Source of the DNA: Paracentrotus lividus
Taxonomy: Eukaryota > Echinodermata > Echinoidea > Camarodonta > Echinidae
DNA length: 64,000 bases
NCBI GenBank assembly: GCA_940671915.1
Contig: CALNVZ010002100.1
Span: 5,237,900 to 5,301,899 of the forward strand
Direction of reading: 5' to 3'
Numbering within the stretch: position 1 is the stretch's first letter; every line of letters starts with the position of its first letter. A model generated the notes under the pieces. The model was given only the letters and a program-made list of their open reading frames with translations, was not told the origin of the DNA and did no database searches. Below, piece by piece: positions 36,901 through 51,900 of this stretch. A program made the position numbers and the translations under genes.

Positions 36901-39900
36901 TTAGGTATGAAATCTTTTCAAATGTTATGTATATATGGTATCAGATTAAAACCAATATATTTTTCTTGCTGATACAATTTATTTCAAATAATTTGCTTTT
37001 GTAGAACAAAAGTTATGCTAGCTTTTGTGTGAAGACAAGAGATTTAACTCTGCACAAATCTATTGTTCTATTAGGTCAATCTTGGCGGCTTATGTTCGAA
37101 ACCAACACAAAGGCATGGCAAAGTGTGCGCAAAATGGATTTTTAATTATTGTAGAAAACGAATCATATCTCAAGATCTACACCACCAAATGAGATGGAAA
37201 AAAAACGCAGAAGAAAGCTCATTTTCCGTGCTTTATGAAAATACCAAGCATTACAAAGTGTTTTCTAATTTTCATACAATAAAAAAATGTTTCCCAACTG
37301 TACCATTTTATTTGACACAGACTGTAGTTTATCAAGCAATAAATGTTTGGGAATTACATTCAGCTGGTAAGAATATTTCCTTGATTGTCATACTATTTCC
37401 TGTCTCACCCTCTCCATTTCTTTTTATCAGCATATCTGTCTGGCTTATCATCTCTCTCTCTCTCTCTTTATATCCACCTCAATCAATATTTTATTCTCAA
37501 CATGTTTCCCAGGGTTCTGTTTTGAGTGCACTCTGTCTTACGCTATTGTCACAACACACTGTAAGTGCAACACACGCTGTTCATGACGTGCAATTCTCTA
37601 TGTCTTAGAGAGTTGCACGTAGCACTTACGACGTGTTTCAAACACCGCATTAAGTATAATCTCAGCATAGACTGTAAGTCTCCTACCTTTAGTTGATAGA
37701 AGTTGTTCCTTGATGAAGTCATTCTCTGCCTGGAGCTCCTTGGACCTTGCACCCAGAGCACTCTCCGTCATCTGCAGAGCAATAAGTCTCTCCTGGACCT
37801 CCCTCTGTTCATCTTTCATTCTCTCCAGCTCCTCTTCATGGATCCTATCTGTTTCATTCATCTTCTGCAGGAGCTCCTGACTGTCTTTCTCCAGCTGAGA
37901 GTACTTCTCCAGGAGCATATCCTGCTCCTGTTTCAGATTCTCTAGCTCCTCCCTCACATGTGCACACTCATCTTCTGAGTTGCTTAACATCCGCTAAACA
38001 GGAAACAAAGGCAAAGGTTACATGAAGTTTCTATAATTTGCCAAGTTGACAGGGCTAACAAATACCTATCAGGACATATACCCCCTGGACAATTACCCCC
38101 CCCCCCTGTTTGGGTTAGGTGCAGATTTAGGGGGTAGATTTTTGGTGGAGGGTAGCTGTCCCAGGGGTAATTGTCCAAGAGGTAGTTGTCCTAGAACCCT
38201 ATAAATGCATACCTATCCTGTGAAACAACATCTCCATTTTTATTGGGTAGGAAATTATTTGTGATATACACATTTGACAAGGTTGAGATTTTATCTTTTG
38301 TTAATGTTATTTCTCTCTTGCAAAGCCCAATATTTTCATGAAATGGTAACACACATCAATCTTAACATATTTACAGCATAACTTTATTGATGAGACAAAA
38401 TTAACAAGACTAATGTTTTACTTTAATAAAACAAACTATTCTTACCTCCGTATCTGCTACTTTTCGACATGCTTCTAGCTTTTCTTCTAGAGCTTTCTTG
38501 AGCGAGTCTTTGACGGTTTTCTCATAGTTGGATTTGTCTTCTTGTAGTGCTATAAGCTCTTTCCTTATGCTCTCTTCTGTATTTGCCTGTGGTGAGTTGA
38601 CAAAAGTTGAAGTTTTAGAAATCATTAAGTGAGAGACAAAGCAAAACAAGCAGTAACTCATAATTCAAGTATGTTCTTGTTGTGGGTCAAAATTAATGAC
38701 GCTTTTCAAAATGTGAAGCTGGCAGCACAATTTACCATGATGGACTGATGTGATTACTTAAATTCTTTTCGATATTATTTAATAGTGGTGTTTACTATAA
38801 ATAATACTGAAGTATACTGGGATTTAAAAGTTACAGAAAATTGCTTCTCTTGAATTAATATATTGAATTATTGCAACAGTCTGAATAAAACTCATAATGA
38901 ACGCGTTGAGGTCGGTCCTCTGCTCTAAGCTACTCATTAGGGGTGCATGGTATAATTGTCTCTTGTAACACTGATGAGTGTCGTGGGGCCAGGGGATCGA
39001 CACCAGTGTCCTGCTTATCATTATCATTTATTGATCTTACTTTGTGAAAAAAATCTGTAATCCATTGCACAAGTTAGTTTTTAAACTACAAAGCATGGAG
39101 ATATATGTAAATCGATTGGTATATGTTTTGATTTGAATAAACCATTTATCTATCTATCTATTGTAAAAATTAAAAAGTACATAAGAACATCTTTCCGACA
39201 TAAACATCAACAACTGTTAAACATCTGGTCAGTGAACCTACCTTAGAATAGGCCCTGAGTTGATTTTCTACCACCTCTAATCTAGAGAGTAACCTATCTT
39301 CATCAAGTAGAGCTTGCCAGCTACTGTCGGTTAGCTTCATAAGAGCATCCTTTACCATAATCATTAACAACTGTTAAATATTTGGTCAGTGGACCTACCT
39401 TAGAATAAGCCCTGAGTTGATTTTCTACCACCTCTAATCTTGATAGTAACCTATCTTCATCAATAAGAGCCTGCCAGCTACTGTCTGTTGCCTCCTGCGT
39501 AGACGATACCAATCTCTGTAATGCAACTAGTTTCTGCTCCAACATCTGTTCTCTATGGAGTGCTTCCTGTAAGGGTCAATCATTCAAGGTGATTACTACA
39601 GTCTTTATGTAAAGTGTAAACTAATGATTCTATAGACCTTAGAAAAAAAAAATCACACACAAGGAGTAAAATTACAGACCAAAAATCAATGCTAATCTCA
39701 TTTTATTTTAGATCTACATGTAAGTATCTGGAATTAATAATTAGGGTTGTAGCAAAGATATGAGGACTCCAAATAAAAAATAATAATTGGGGCCCTCAAA
39801 TATCAAAAATGGCTCTCTAATATCAAAAACTTTCCTCACATCATTTTCACCTTATTTTGAATGCCATTTTTGAAATCCACAAGATATTTCCTTTCAGATA

Positions 39901-42900
39901 AAACATACTTTTTTGAGGGAAAGAGTTAAATGACCACTTTGATCGTGATATAGGTCCCGCAACATAAAAAAAGGGGCAAGTTCAAAACATGTACAAGCTG
40001 AATTTTGTATCAAGAAATACATGTAAGCAAGGTGTTCACCTAGTTGTCAATCATACATGTATGTGTGGCTTTACATAATGTACATGTAGGTCAAATGTGT
40101 CTTACATAAAGAAGACAGAACATTTATTCTTATCTCGAAAGGGTTTATCAACAATATATTGAATTCTACAAGTCATGAAAAATAAATTCAATTTTGCCAT
40201 TTGCTGCCATCTTTGAATGTTTACAAATGATAAAAACAAAATAGGGCACTAGGTCAGGTCAGGAACTTGTGACATTTAATTAGACCACCAACCAAAAATT
40301 TATTAATATTATTTTCTTTTTTTCAATTTGTTGGAAATCGAGAATTGCTGGAATCAATTTTGTCAAGTATACATAAATGTACAGGTAACATACGAGTAAA
40401 TGATCTCCAATATGTATAAAACATAGATTATGTAGGCCTATCCAGTACTAGAAAAAGGTGAACCCCTATACTACATAATACAAAAATGCTCTGAAAACAT
40501 AGTGACCTACACTGTACAAGTTGTATGTCATCTCCTATTGTATAATTTCATAATTGAATTCATTTAATATTTATTCTTGAACTCCCCATGCCTGCTTCAG
40601 GCATACAATGCTCGAACATGAATATTAACAATAGAGTGCATGCATTCTGTATGCAAGCGCATATTTCATATAAAAAATGATATGGTTTGAATAACCTTGA
40701 CATGTGAATCAACACTCACAAACTTAATTGCACAAAACCTGAACCCATGAATTTATGCAATTTATTTATTATCAATCTTGCAATTTCAATCTAAATTCAT
40801 GCAATTCCAATTTCTATGGCACAGTGATCCAGTATAATACATTCATTAATTAGAATCATTACACTTCGCTTGAAGCCTACATGTACTTTACATGATTCAT
40901 TATTCAATAACCCGAGATATATTCTATTGTGACTAACAGTGACCTAAATTGTACATTGTACTAAATAGATACATGTATGTATACATGTACATAAGCTTGT
41001 ATGGTAGGCTATACATGTATTTGGGTGTTGTACCTTCAACAGAAGTGTCAACAAGGATTAAAAGGATTTCATATTTATTAGAATCTGTTACATTTTGGGT
41101 ATGGTTGCCAAAAATGTACATCGTAGGATTATAAAGTGTCTGATACAAAATGCAATCGACATGCATTTAAAAAAAAAGAAATAATTTAATAAATTGAAAT
41201 AAAAGGGTTTATTGGAAATCTATTGGACCCGATAGATTGAATTATCAGCATGTTTCCGTCACACTGCCCCATCGCTACCCTCTCCCAATTCTGAATGCAG
41301 TTCTCTAGTGTTTATTGGCAAAGCACTTCACTTCCTTCATCCACGCCATACGGCAAGCCGACTACTCAGCTGGACACAAAAGCTAAATGCAACCCCTACA
41401 AAGAGACTATCACAATGTTCAACGTCTCTAGTACAATGGAATCTCACAAAATATCCTTGAATATAATAATTTTATTTTGAATTGTATTTGTCTGTCCCTA
41501 CTAACATCAATGTGAACTAATTTTTTTCAGAAATACATGTATACACTGTAAGGAAATCATATTCAATAAAGATCATTATTCCTCAGGAAACATAAATTTA
41601 CAAATTTTTTTGGAATCAGGTGATTAAACATAAACAAAAAAGTCAATATCACATTATACATATTGTCTTTCATTTTGCATACCTCAAAGCCAATCATATT
41701 TTTTTGCTTTATTAAAAAAAAGAAATTCTTGAAATATCTAAAGAGTATATATTAAAAAAAAAAATGGAGCCATTACATGTAAATGTTGGTCATAATCATG
41801 TTAACCTATTCATATACTTTAAAAGTTGAATATACGATTGAAAATTGCATCATAGCCTGATGTCGCATTGAATCCAAAATCCAAATATTTTTATAGTACA
41901 CCAAATTATTAAAATCCATTGTATCAAATTCTTGGCGTCCAAGATATGGATGGATGGTTCGTGGGATTAATCGAACAAGTTCATTCTCATTTCAGATGGC
42001 CTAAATATAATAATGCCATCTTGTTTTTCACAATCTTCTGTTTAAAGGGGGATATGAAAGGAAAAAATAGGTTGAGTCATTCCTACAACTGATCTAGGAT
42101 ACTTTGCTTTACTGCTCCATCCATTAGGGTAGCCATGTGAAAACTGATGATTTGTATCCAAAAATGAGGTATGATAAGGATGAGGTAGTGAAGAATATAT
42201 TCACTGTGGCAAGAATCTTTAAATGTACGTACACCACAAGCAGGCAGTCTTTATGATCTAATCAGATTTGAAATACAGTCAATCTTGCCGAAGTTGAACT
42301 TGCATGTAAAAATAATTGCCTAAATCAAAGGCCTTTTCAAGTCACATTCTCTTTACATATTATAATGTTTTGAAACATTACAAGTAATTTTTTTTTTTCA
42401 AAGTAAAAGCTATTTTTTTCAGCCCCAACAGATTCCACTCAGCAAGGTTGACAGTAGTTTGAATAAGTGAAACCAAAAACATTTGTGAAGGAAAACTTTC
42501 ACGAAATGGAACCGACAGCCATTTTTGCAGAATGAAAGGCGATTTGCTGATCATCAACTTACTACAGTGTACAGTATTTTACTAGAATTCAATGCATTGT
42601 GTAGACATACACTTTCACAGGCATTTTTTACTTTCGCGAATCTTACCCCCTCGCAAAATTCGTGAAAGTATCATGTACACAGAAAGTTTTGGTTTTACAG
42701 TATAATAACTTACCTTGAGGTAGTGTGATAGTTGGTAGAGTTCTTGAGATGGGACATTGTTGTTACCTTGGACTGACTGACCAGTAAAACCTGGAGGAAC
42801 CGCCAAGCTAGAATCACTGTGAAATAGACAGAATGAAGAAATCATCTTGTGAACCCTATTCCCAACATGATGATGACACATGTATTATCTGCATGTACAT

Positions 42901-45900
42901 ACAACATAATGGTTTGAGTGAGCTTCCCTTTTAAATACCTGTCACTATGTACTTGGGATTTCTCCTAGATGTACAATATAAATTGCAAAGATAATAAAGT
43001 AATAGTTATGTGCTCTACACCTGTATCTAATATCAATATTAATAGTTACATTTACATTAAAAATATCAATATCAACACTTGCATGTCCATTTACTGTATA
43101 AGCCAATATTTCCGCGTACAGATATTTTCGCGATTTTTGACCAGTTGGGGAAATTCGCGGGAGCAAAATGTCACGATTTTGGTGATGATTTCATTACCAT
43201 AAATAGCCTTGTAATGAAGTGGAAATTTTCGCGATGACTGACTCGCGAAATTCGCGAAAATAAAGTCACCGCGAAAATAACCACTTATACAGTACTATAA
43301 TTGCTTGTTTTTTGTTTGTTTTTGTTTTTTGCACACTGTGAAGTGTGCAGAGAGTTCTATTATACCACATTCATCTAGAGTTGCACTTTCAATTTAAATT
43401 ACTCCCTAACATAATTTAACACTAAAAACAAAAACAGGACACAACAAATTCTACTAAGCAATATAAACTACATGTATGTAGGGTGTACATGTACATTCAT
43501 AGTCTCTGTGCCAAGTTAAAGGCAGTACATATTGAATTACTCTACAAGTAACAGAAAAATAATTCAACCTTTAAGTTGATCATTAATCATTTGCACTGTT
43601 CAGAAAAAGAAATACCATACAACATTTTCAATGTTTTCTTCATCACTATCCCCAGTCCACCAATGATGTGGTCACTCCTATTTTTTATTACATGCTTATT
43701 TACAGTTGAGACATTTCAGATCTATACAAATTGGAACTACGCCACCCATTTAACAAGGTCCACCTAATTTCACAGTCAACTTATCCCCACACATACACAC
43801 ACACCTTTACATGTGATATAACTGGCGATAGCTACCGGAGCAAGTGGCGACACATTTGCGGAATTGAAATAAATTTTTAAGCAGCATTCAGTATTAAGCC
43901 TCTGATGCTTAAATTAATGAAATAGGTTGGTTGGTGGGTTGGTACATGTACATGTATGTACATTTAAAAAATGATAAATAAATGGTAAAGTCTACAATAC
44001 AAAATGAATGTATGTAAAAAAAGTCCAATGTGTACAAATGTATAAATTTGTATGTTTTTCTTTTGTTCAAGATACATGACATACATGCAGTATAATATTT
44101 TATCTGAATACATGTCCCATGTACTTGACCATATCCTAGTATAGGCTTCAATGTCTTATGCGGCGGTCACAACTCGTCGTAGGCTACGGGGCACGTGCAA
44201 TCAACGTAGCCTGCGTTGATTGCACAATGCATGCACAGGTCCTGGGTCAACTTCTGCGATTCCTGCGTTTCTGTAGTAAGGGTATTGGAAAAACTTCCTG
44301 CACGTCGTACATGCAACGTGCCTGCGAGGTACCTGCGCTGCACGATTTTTCTACGAAATCCATCGTAGGGAGTTGCACGTCGAAGGTACGGCGAGTTGTG
44401 ACCGCCGCATTACAGATCTAATTTCTCCCATCACATCTGCTGGTATGTCACACCATGCCCTTGCAAAAATACATATTACAATGTAAATAATAATCAGCTT
44501 TTCTGCCCCACTTTGGCAAAAGGAAGCAAGTGACAAAAGTGAAATTTTCTGTAAAAGAGCAAAATGTGTCCGTCATTTACACTGATGTCGATGTAATCTC
44601 CTAAGGTCTTAACTTAAATATTTCAAAGATGGATAAACTTTGAGACATGAAATTTGGACAGCAAAAAGATGGCACCAAATGAAATATGGATACATTAAAA
44701 ACTCAAATTTGATTAGTATGCCACTTGCTTCCTTTTGCCAAAGTAGGGCAGTTTTGATCATGCTATTCTGTTTTCAGAGCTCTTCAAAGATCAATGAATT
44801 TGCAACAATACATAGAATATTTCATAAACACATCACCATGGACACATCTATACAAAGTACATGTACATGTATGCCACCAAGCTACACATTTGTGTTTTTG
44901 TGTCAATGAAAATTATTATCAGTTTTTAGAACTAAAAAATTAATGATACTACAGTGTAGGGATCTGCATATTATACAGGCAGTTATAAACAAACATGTAC
45001 ATGTAGGCGCCTACATGTACTCTACAGTCTGCATATATACTGGACAAATCCCTATTCATAAGTTACAGCTTTTGTTAATTATAAATTCATAATACAATGT
45101 TCTAGTTAGTGAGCCCAGGAAATTAACATTTCATATAGTAGGCCTATAAAACAACTATAAATATAATTTGTCACTGCCTTGTAACTTGGAAGAAAATGGA
45201 GAAACAAATTAAAGAAAGTATAAATTAAATAAGAAAGTAAAAATTATTTGAAAGAATTTATAAATAATAAAGGTGAATCTCAGAAATTTCTTCTTTTTTT
45301 TAATAAATATTTTAAAATAAATAATGGAACTTAAATATATGTACTTTTTTATAAGTTTTACATGATGACATAATTTAAAGATCTGTTGTATTTTCTACAT
45401 TTTAATCAGTTTTTGACCATGTTCCATGATATTTTACCTGTTTAATAAGAAAATTAATATATCAATCTCTATATTAAACTGTTATAAAATTGCAAGTGCT
45501 TCAAAGCAAAGTTGTTTTTTATTTCTTCCTTCCTTATGTCATTTTGTTTGTGTATATATTTTTTTTTGGTCAGAGTTCCTTGTCTAGTAAGTTTTGTCAA
45601 AATCTTTTACATGGCATATCAATATTCAACGGTGGATCCAGGCAGGGGCGCAGGGGATGCCCCCCCCCCCCACAATTTGAAAACCAATCATTGACTGTAC
45701 ATGTTAATATAATAGCATTTTGGCAGTGCCCCCCCCCCCCATCCTGAAATCCTGGATCCACTATAGAACATTAATTTAGATTAATCAATCATACCATTGC
45801 ACATTCTTCACTATGTATTCATGCTTTAAAAATGTACCCCGAACACATTTGTACTGCTATGTACACCTCATCAGGTGGAACTACAATGTAAGAGACTGCA

Positions 45901-48900
45901 AGTTGGCTGCCTGTATGACATGATCACAAACTGATACTCTGTCTGACACTCGGTGTGCAGTGTTGCATTACAGGGAAGCGTGGCACCAAGTATTGAGTTC
46001 CTATTCAATACACAGCTAGCTACATGTAGCTCAAGTCAACAAGTAGGTATACTGCACTTTGCCAAACGTCTGGATCAAATCATGCAAGTCATATAACGCT
46101 ACATTGTAATGTACATGTACTGAAACAGCTATTGTATTTCTGTTCAGTGGGTCTAGGAGTAAATAAAATGTAAAAGTTCTTGACAGTGTTTACTATGGTC
46201 TACATTGTACACACTGCATGCCCACCCTGTTTCCTCCTTGTAAAATATCCTCACAACTACAAATAAAAACAAACTTCAGGTACCATTAAAAATCATATAA
46301 TTCCCTAAAATTAATCTAGAAATTTAAGATCAAAGTAAATCTTCCTAATCTCTATTAATTTAGAATGAGAGTAACACCAAGTCACTAATCTTAGTACCTC
46401 CTCAAGAGAAGTAGATTTTCATAAGTTGGCAAATAGGCCTAATGTCTTAAATATCACAAACAGTGAAAAACATTTTTAAAAAGCCATTGGATTTAGTTCT
46501 TGTAACACTGGGAGAGCTTTAATATACTCTAAAAGAGCACTGAAAACTACTAAAAACAAGAGTTGCCAGAGCCACTTGACATTTAGCTGAAATTTCAATG
46601 TGGCACTGTGCCTTTGAAAATGCAAATTAGGATATGAAATCAGCACAAAAGCTTCTTTACAATACAACCAATTATTTAAGTTCAAACATTTGTGATCCAG
46701 TTTTCTTACGCTGAATAATTGATCAAACAAGAATTTGCACATATGGGACTATGGTGCTTTAAATGCCTTAAATGCTTATTCTTATACCTAGTCACTTTTT
46801 TCAGATTTTTTTGCTTAAAGTAATTTTCATGGACTACTCTAACATGGCATATACACACAGGTAATTTTGATCTCGTTATTTACTCAAATTCTTGCATTTA
46901 AGGCACTGGCCGTGTCACTCACATTTTGGATGTCGTGTCACTCACAACACATAGAGGTGGACCATTTTCCATAGAGAGGGAATGATTGATAAGGACAATA
47001 AATTTCAGAGAGGTACACTATTCATGTAGATATACTAGCACTTATGGTACCCTTAAAGATCAACTTGGGCAGAAATTCAAACATAACCAATGATGGTTAG
47101 AAACTCATGTCTTTTTTTCGTTGTGTCACTCACGCACTGTTTTTTAATCATAATTTCCAGGACCAATTGTAAAATTCAAATCCAAGTGGTAATGACACAT
47201 GCCCCTCCTACATTATACATAATATTGTAGTCATGATCAATTCATAACCTACAAGTGCAAAGATATGCGCCCTTCTATTAGTCCAAATGTCGTGTCACAC
47301 ACGTTTGAATATAACCAATTGCAAATCCTGAAAGAGCTCTTGCTTTATAATAAAGAAATATATTTTTACACTGACTGCTTGCAAATAAGGACCCGTGCTA
47401 ATTTCAACTATCTACATGAACTTGAACTACATGTACATGTACATTTTTAAACATGAACAAACATCCAGGACTTGAATAAAGACATGTACAAAATCAATTA
47501 TGGTTTCATACCTTCTTGTTGCCTCTGTGCCATCTTGGTGGAAAAGTGATAGTTCAGCTACGATGCATCCGTGAGTAACTGATGAAGTAAGAAAACAATA
47601 AAAAAAAAACTAGGCTATGTACATAGTGTAAAAATTGTGTAAAAGGAACAGTCAACTCAGCCCTACGCTAGTCCCTTTGCACATCAACGCAGTACATACT
47701 ATACCAGGTATCATGCTGGAAGTTCATGTTCCTGTCATAAAACACCTCAAAATACCGGTATAAAACATCACTCTTTAAATCTCAGTGGTTTTAGGATGCA
47801 ATAATCCATATTATCTAGCACTGAATCAAAATAAGGTGCAATTTTACACTTTACATTTAGAAAATTCCTCCCAAGTATGAAGAAAAAAATTCCTTTGTGA
47901 AAAGTGTACACTCAAGTGGGATCTCAACATATTCTATTCTATTTCATTTCCTTTTTCTTTCAGAAAGAGGAAAATCGTACTTAATATTTTTTTTTAAACA
48001 AAAATCCCATCAGGAATAATAAAAGTTTTAAAAAACCCTTGTACTTTATAAGCATGATCACCACTGTTACAACACAAAGCTATGCTAGAATCTTGTGATA
48101 TAAATTATGATTACGGATCTGAAACTGAATAATAAATGTGAGTGACTACTTTCGATTGATTACATTCCAGCATGAAAATGAATATATAGCTAGGTTGTAT
48201 TAAATTGCACCTGACTGAGTCACAGTCTTTATCTCAGCTAGATGGGAAGTGACTCTTTTCTCAGGATAAATCAAGAGTTCATAGACACAGGTGAACTCTC
48301 AATCCTAATACATATATTATGGAGGTGATGTTTTGTATTAATCCATGCACAAATGAACATACATTTAATACACAGTCCTGTAGTCAGGTATAAATTAACC
48401 ATCCTGCCAGGGGGGGGGGGGGGGTTAACTTAAAGACTAAAGTGCTACCCATGCACATTCATAAACTCAGAATGGTGTATTACACAAAGTCAAATTTGCA
48501 ACCCTATTTGACATCAGACTGGAAAAAACATACTCTAAATAATGTAAACTTGGTGAAATTTAGTCCCTGAAGAAACAGCGATTTTACGCTGATCACACCC
48601 CTATTTTAAGAAAAACATTGACGATGCCGAAAGGTTGAAAACAGATATTTTTTAACGCTTTTTGTGGACGCGCATGAGTAGCACATCAAGGTGGTGAGTC
48701 CCCTCTCCATCCCCCCCCCCCCCCCACCGGGCCATCGTAAAACTAATGAAGTGAAGCAAGTGCAACCTTTCATCAAGATTGCAAGCAATAGACAAGTACA
48801 GTTTATGTCATTGTGTGTTTATGGATTTAAAAAAAATCATCAAAACTACACCTAGAGGGTTTCTATTAAATGGATCAGTTCTCTGTGTCTGGCATTTCAT

Positions 48901-51900
48901 CACTAATTCCCAAGAAGATATATATAAAGCTCCCAGGCCCGGCCTGAAATCTGCTGCATAATTCAGGATTTACATGGACTGTGGCATACATAATATCAAG
49001 ATACATCCCCAGACATATTAATTGTCAATTTTCCAAGTTTTTCTGACGTTTATAAAGAGGTTGAGTTCAACTACAAAACTCATTTTGAAAATAGGTACAA
49101 GATTTTCAAAGAAGGGTTTAACTGCCATCAAGGTCCCTTGGATTAATATGATAAAGCATACCATGCACAATGTTTCACACTGACTGTGATGCCTCTTCTC
49201 AGTACCAGAGAGTATAGTACAATGTACATGTATGTATTGACTTGTGTAGGCAAGAGGGTTTGCACATGTGAGCAAGTGGGTCTCTACATCTAATCAGAAA
49301 ACTAGAAAAAAAGTGGACATCCCAAAAATCCTAAAATGACCCTGAATAACTATGACCTTGGTTTCACAAACTACTTGTAACTTCTCATTATTTTATTAAC
49401 TACATGTATGCACTTAAGTTAAAGAAAACAGATTCCAAATTGATACTTAACTGATACTGCAAACATAACAATCAACAAATTTTCAAAGAAAACACACCAC
49501 CCACACAAAACACTTCTTACTCATATTGATGGAATGTATGCACAATATACATCTAAACATGAACAATGTACACTGGTTTTAAGACAACATTGTTAACATG
49601 TCAATGTACAATGTACATACAAGGAATATTTCACTTTATTTTGTTTACACATAATTTCCACATAATATCTAATTCAGCATGGGGCCCAAAGTCCAGAACC
49701 CTTTTTCATGCATGTATTTTAAGGTTCTGATTGATAATTTTTATAAATAACCGCATTTACAGAGAGATTTGAGAGTGACATAGTTCTAGCCTGTGGGCCT
49801 ATGTGAACAAAAATACCCTACCCTAAAATCAAGTCAAAAACTATATGACAACCCTATCCCTCAGTCTTAAAAAAAAGAAAGAAATGAAGCCTGGAGCATT
49901 TGTCACCAGAGCAATTGCTGTTACCAAACAAGGGGTCTGCTAGTGTCTGGGATTACCAAACAACATATAGCTCTATGGTTTTAATCATATTGGTTTAATT
50001 AAGGCTAGGAGGCCAAATACTATACATTTACACAATGACAGAGACTCATTCACGTATTATGGTAAGGAGCCTCGTTTATTGTGCAAAAATTATTTGGACA
50101 ATAATTTCTTCATAAACCAGCATTAAAGGGATTGCGTAACTTTGCGGAGGTTTGCAAAATTCTGAGCTGTGTAGCCCTACAAATGTACATGTATGCTGTC
50201 AGTGCATACAATGTGTCAAGAGGAAACCCTGAAAATTTTATTTCATAAGCATCATTACATGTTTCACAATAAAGAAAAAAAGAAAAAAGAAAAAAAACTC
50301 TCCCTACATGGACTACAGTGTTAACTTTAGCGTACCTAGGGATGCTTATGACTTATAGTCATCAGTATTGTAGCAATTAAGCGACCAATTAGCTTCAAAT
50401 CCCAGGCCATTCCTGTCTAACCTAAAAGTTTGTAATTACGATTACAGCATTAGATAGAAGAGAAAAAAATATGTTTAGATCCTTAACCACTTGGCTGTGG
50501 ACCACGTAATATTACATGCTTATTCTATTGTCTGAGCTTTGTCTGTTTCGAAGCGCCGGCGCCACGCTGGTCATACCCGTACTGTGCAAGTAGCACCATG
50601 CAGCAGTCAAGTGGTTAATAAAGTTAAACAATCCCTTTAAACACTCTCTGAAATTGCTCCTTACCGACTCCTCTCCTTGAGTTTTCCATGACATCCACAC
50701 CAAACTGGATGATATCCCCAGAACAGATTTCATGGGCAGGGCTCTCTTCTGATCCTCGGCTAAGGCGATTGTTATTGACAAAGGTACCATTGCTACTCTT
50801 GGTATCTTGTAAGAAGAACTGTCGCAAGAAATGAAATATTGTATCATAGTAAACATAATTAGGTGTTAATCATGCGACTAAAAGACTCGGCAGTGTACTG
50901 TATAGCAAAATCCTCAGATAATCATCTCCCATCCCACACCTTTCCCTCCTCCCCTCCCCGCCCCCCCCCCCCCCGCCCCCTCCCCCCCCCCCCTGATCAT
51001 GAGAGTGCTCAATGATGAGATGAAATAACCAATGACGCATAACACTATTTTTGAGTTTCCTAAATTTACATGAACCCCAACATAGTCTTTGTGAGAAAGG
51101 TTATTATGCATTATGAATTTATTTTAACATAGATCTGCAGAAATTTTAACAACTATGTTTTTTATAAAGCATGAATAGCCAGTAATTGATCATAAAAACC
51201 TGTATGCTGATTATGTACATTGTGTACATGAAGTCATTAATCACTTAATAGCAGGTCATTAACAAACTCATATAAATACCTATCCCTCATATGTTCTATG
51301 AGGAAGTCTACATACATACATGTATTCATGTACATTACAATATTTATTACACTTGTCCTGGGCAACCTGCAACTGACCCATCTAAATCGTAATCTTACAC
51401 ACGTAGGAATGTATACGTACATGTATAGCATTGCGCTACTTGATCTGTAGAAACTTTTAAGTGACAAAAGGTCAACTGGATCAGTTAATGAGGTTACATA
51501 ATGTATACTTCCCTGATTGCTTAAAACATAATGATTTGTCTCCATACACTGTATGTGTTCATTTTTATTTTCAAGAACTTGAGCATACTATCATTTTGAC
51601 AAGAAAAAAAAAATCACTGTTGAACATTTCATTTTGACTTTACAAAAAACAAGGCTCCAGTAAAAATAGGTTCCAAATTTGATAGCCTAAACCCCCAAAA
51701 TCTAAAATTATGAGCAAGGACCTTGTGATCCAGACTCCACTAGGAAACAGCTGTTGTAGAGCACCTTGTATAATCAAGATGGTTCTAGGACAACTACCCC
51801 TTGACAATTACCCCTGGGCAACTACCCCCACCAAAATCTACCTCCTAACTCTACCCATTTCTGAGGGGAGGGGGTAGTTGACCTGGGGGTAATTGGCCTG

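Larger units (their letters stand above)
42817..47511. other. SLMAP intron 3
   Basis: Holds two MITEs (43094-43292, 44159-44409), a poly-C foldback (45633-45762) and dispersed repeat A copy 2 (46900-47320). No coding exon supported. Confidence 0.6.

Noticed and set aside
37123..37608. Longest ORF in the window (161 codons, plus strand)
   Set aside because: Lies in a SLMAP intron on the opposite strand, has a CT microsatellite-derived serine-leucine stretch and no recognisable domain. Chance ORF.
50512..50856. 114-codon minus-strand ORF over SLMAP exon 2
   Set aside because: Out-of-frame shadow of exon 2; the in-frame reading has the FHA motifs.
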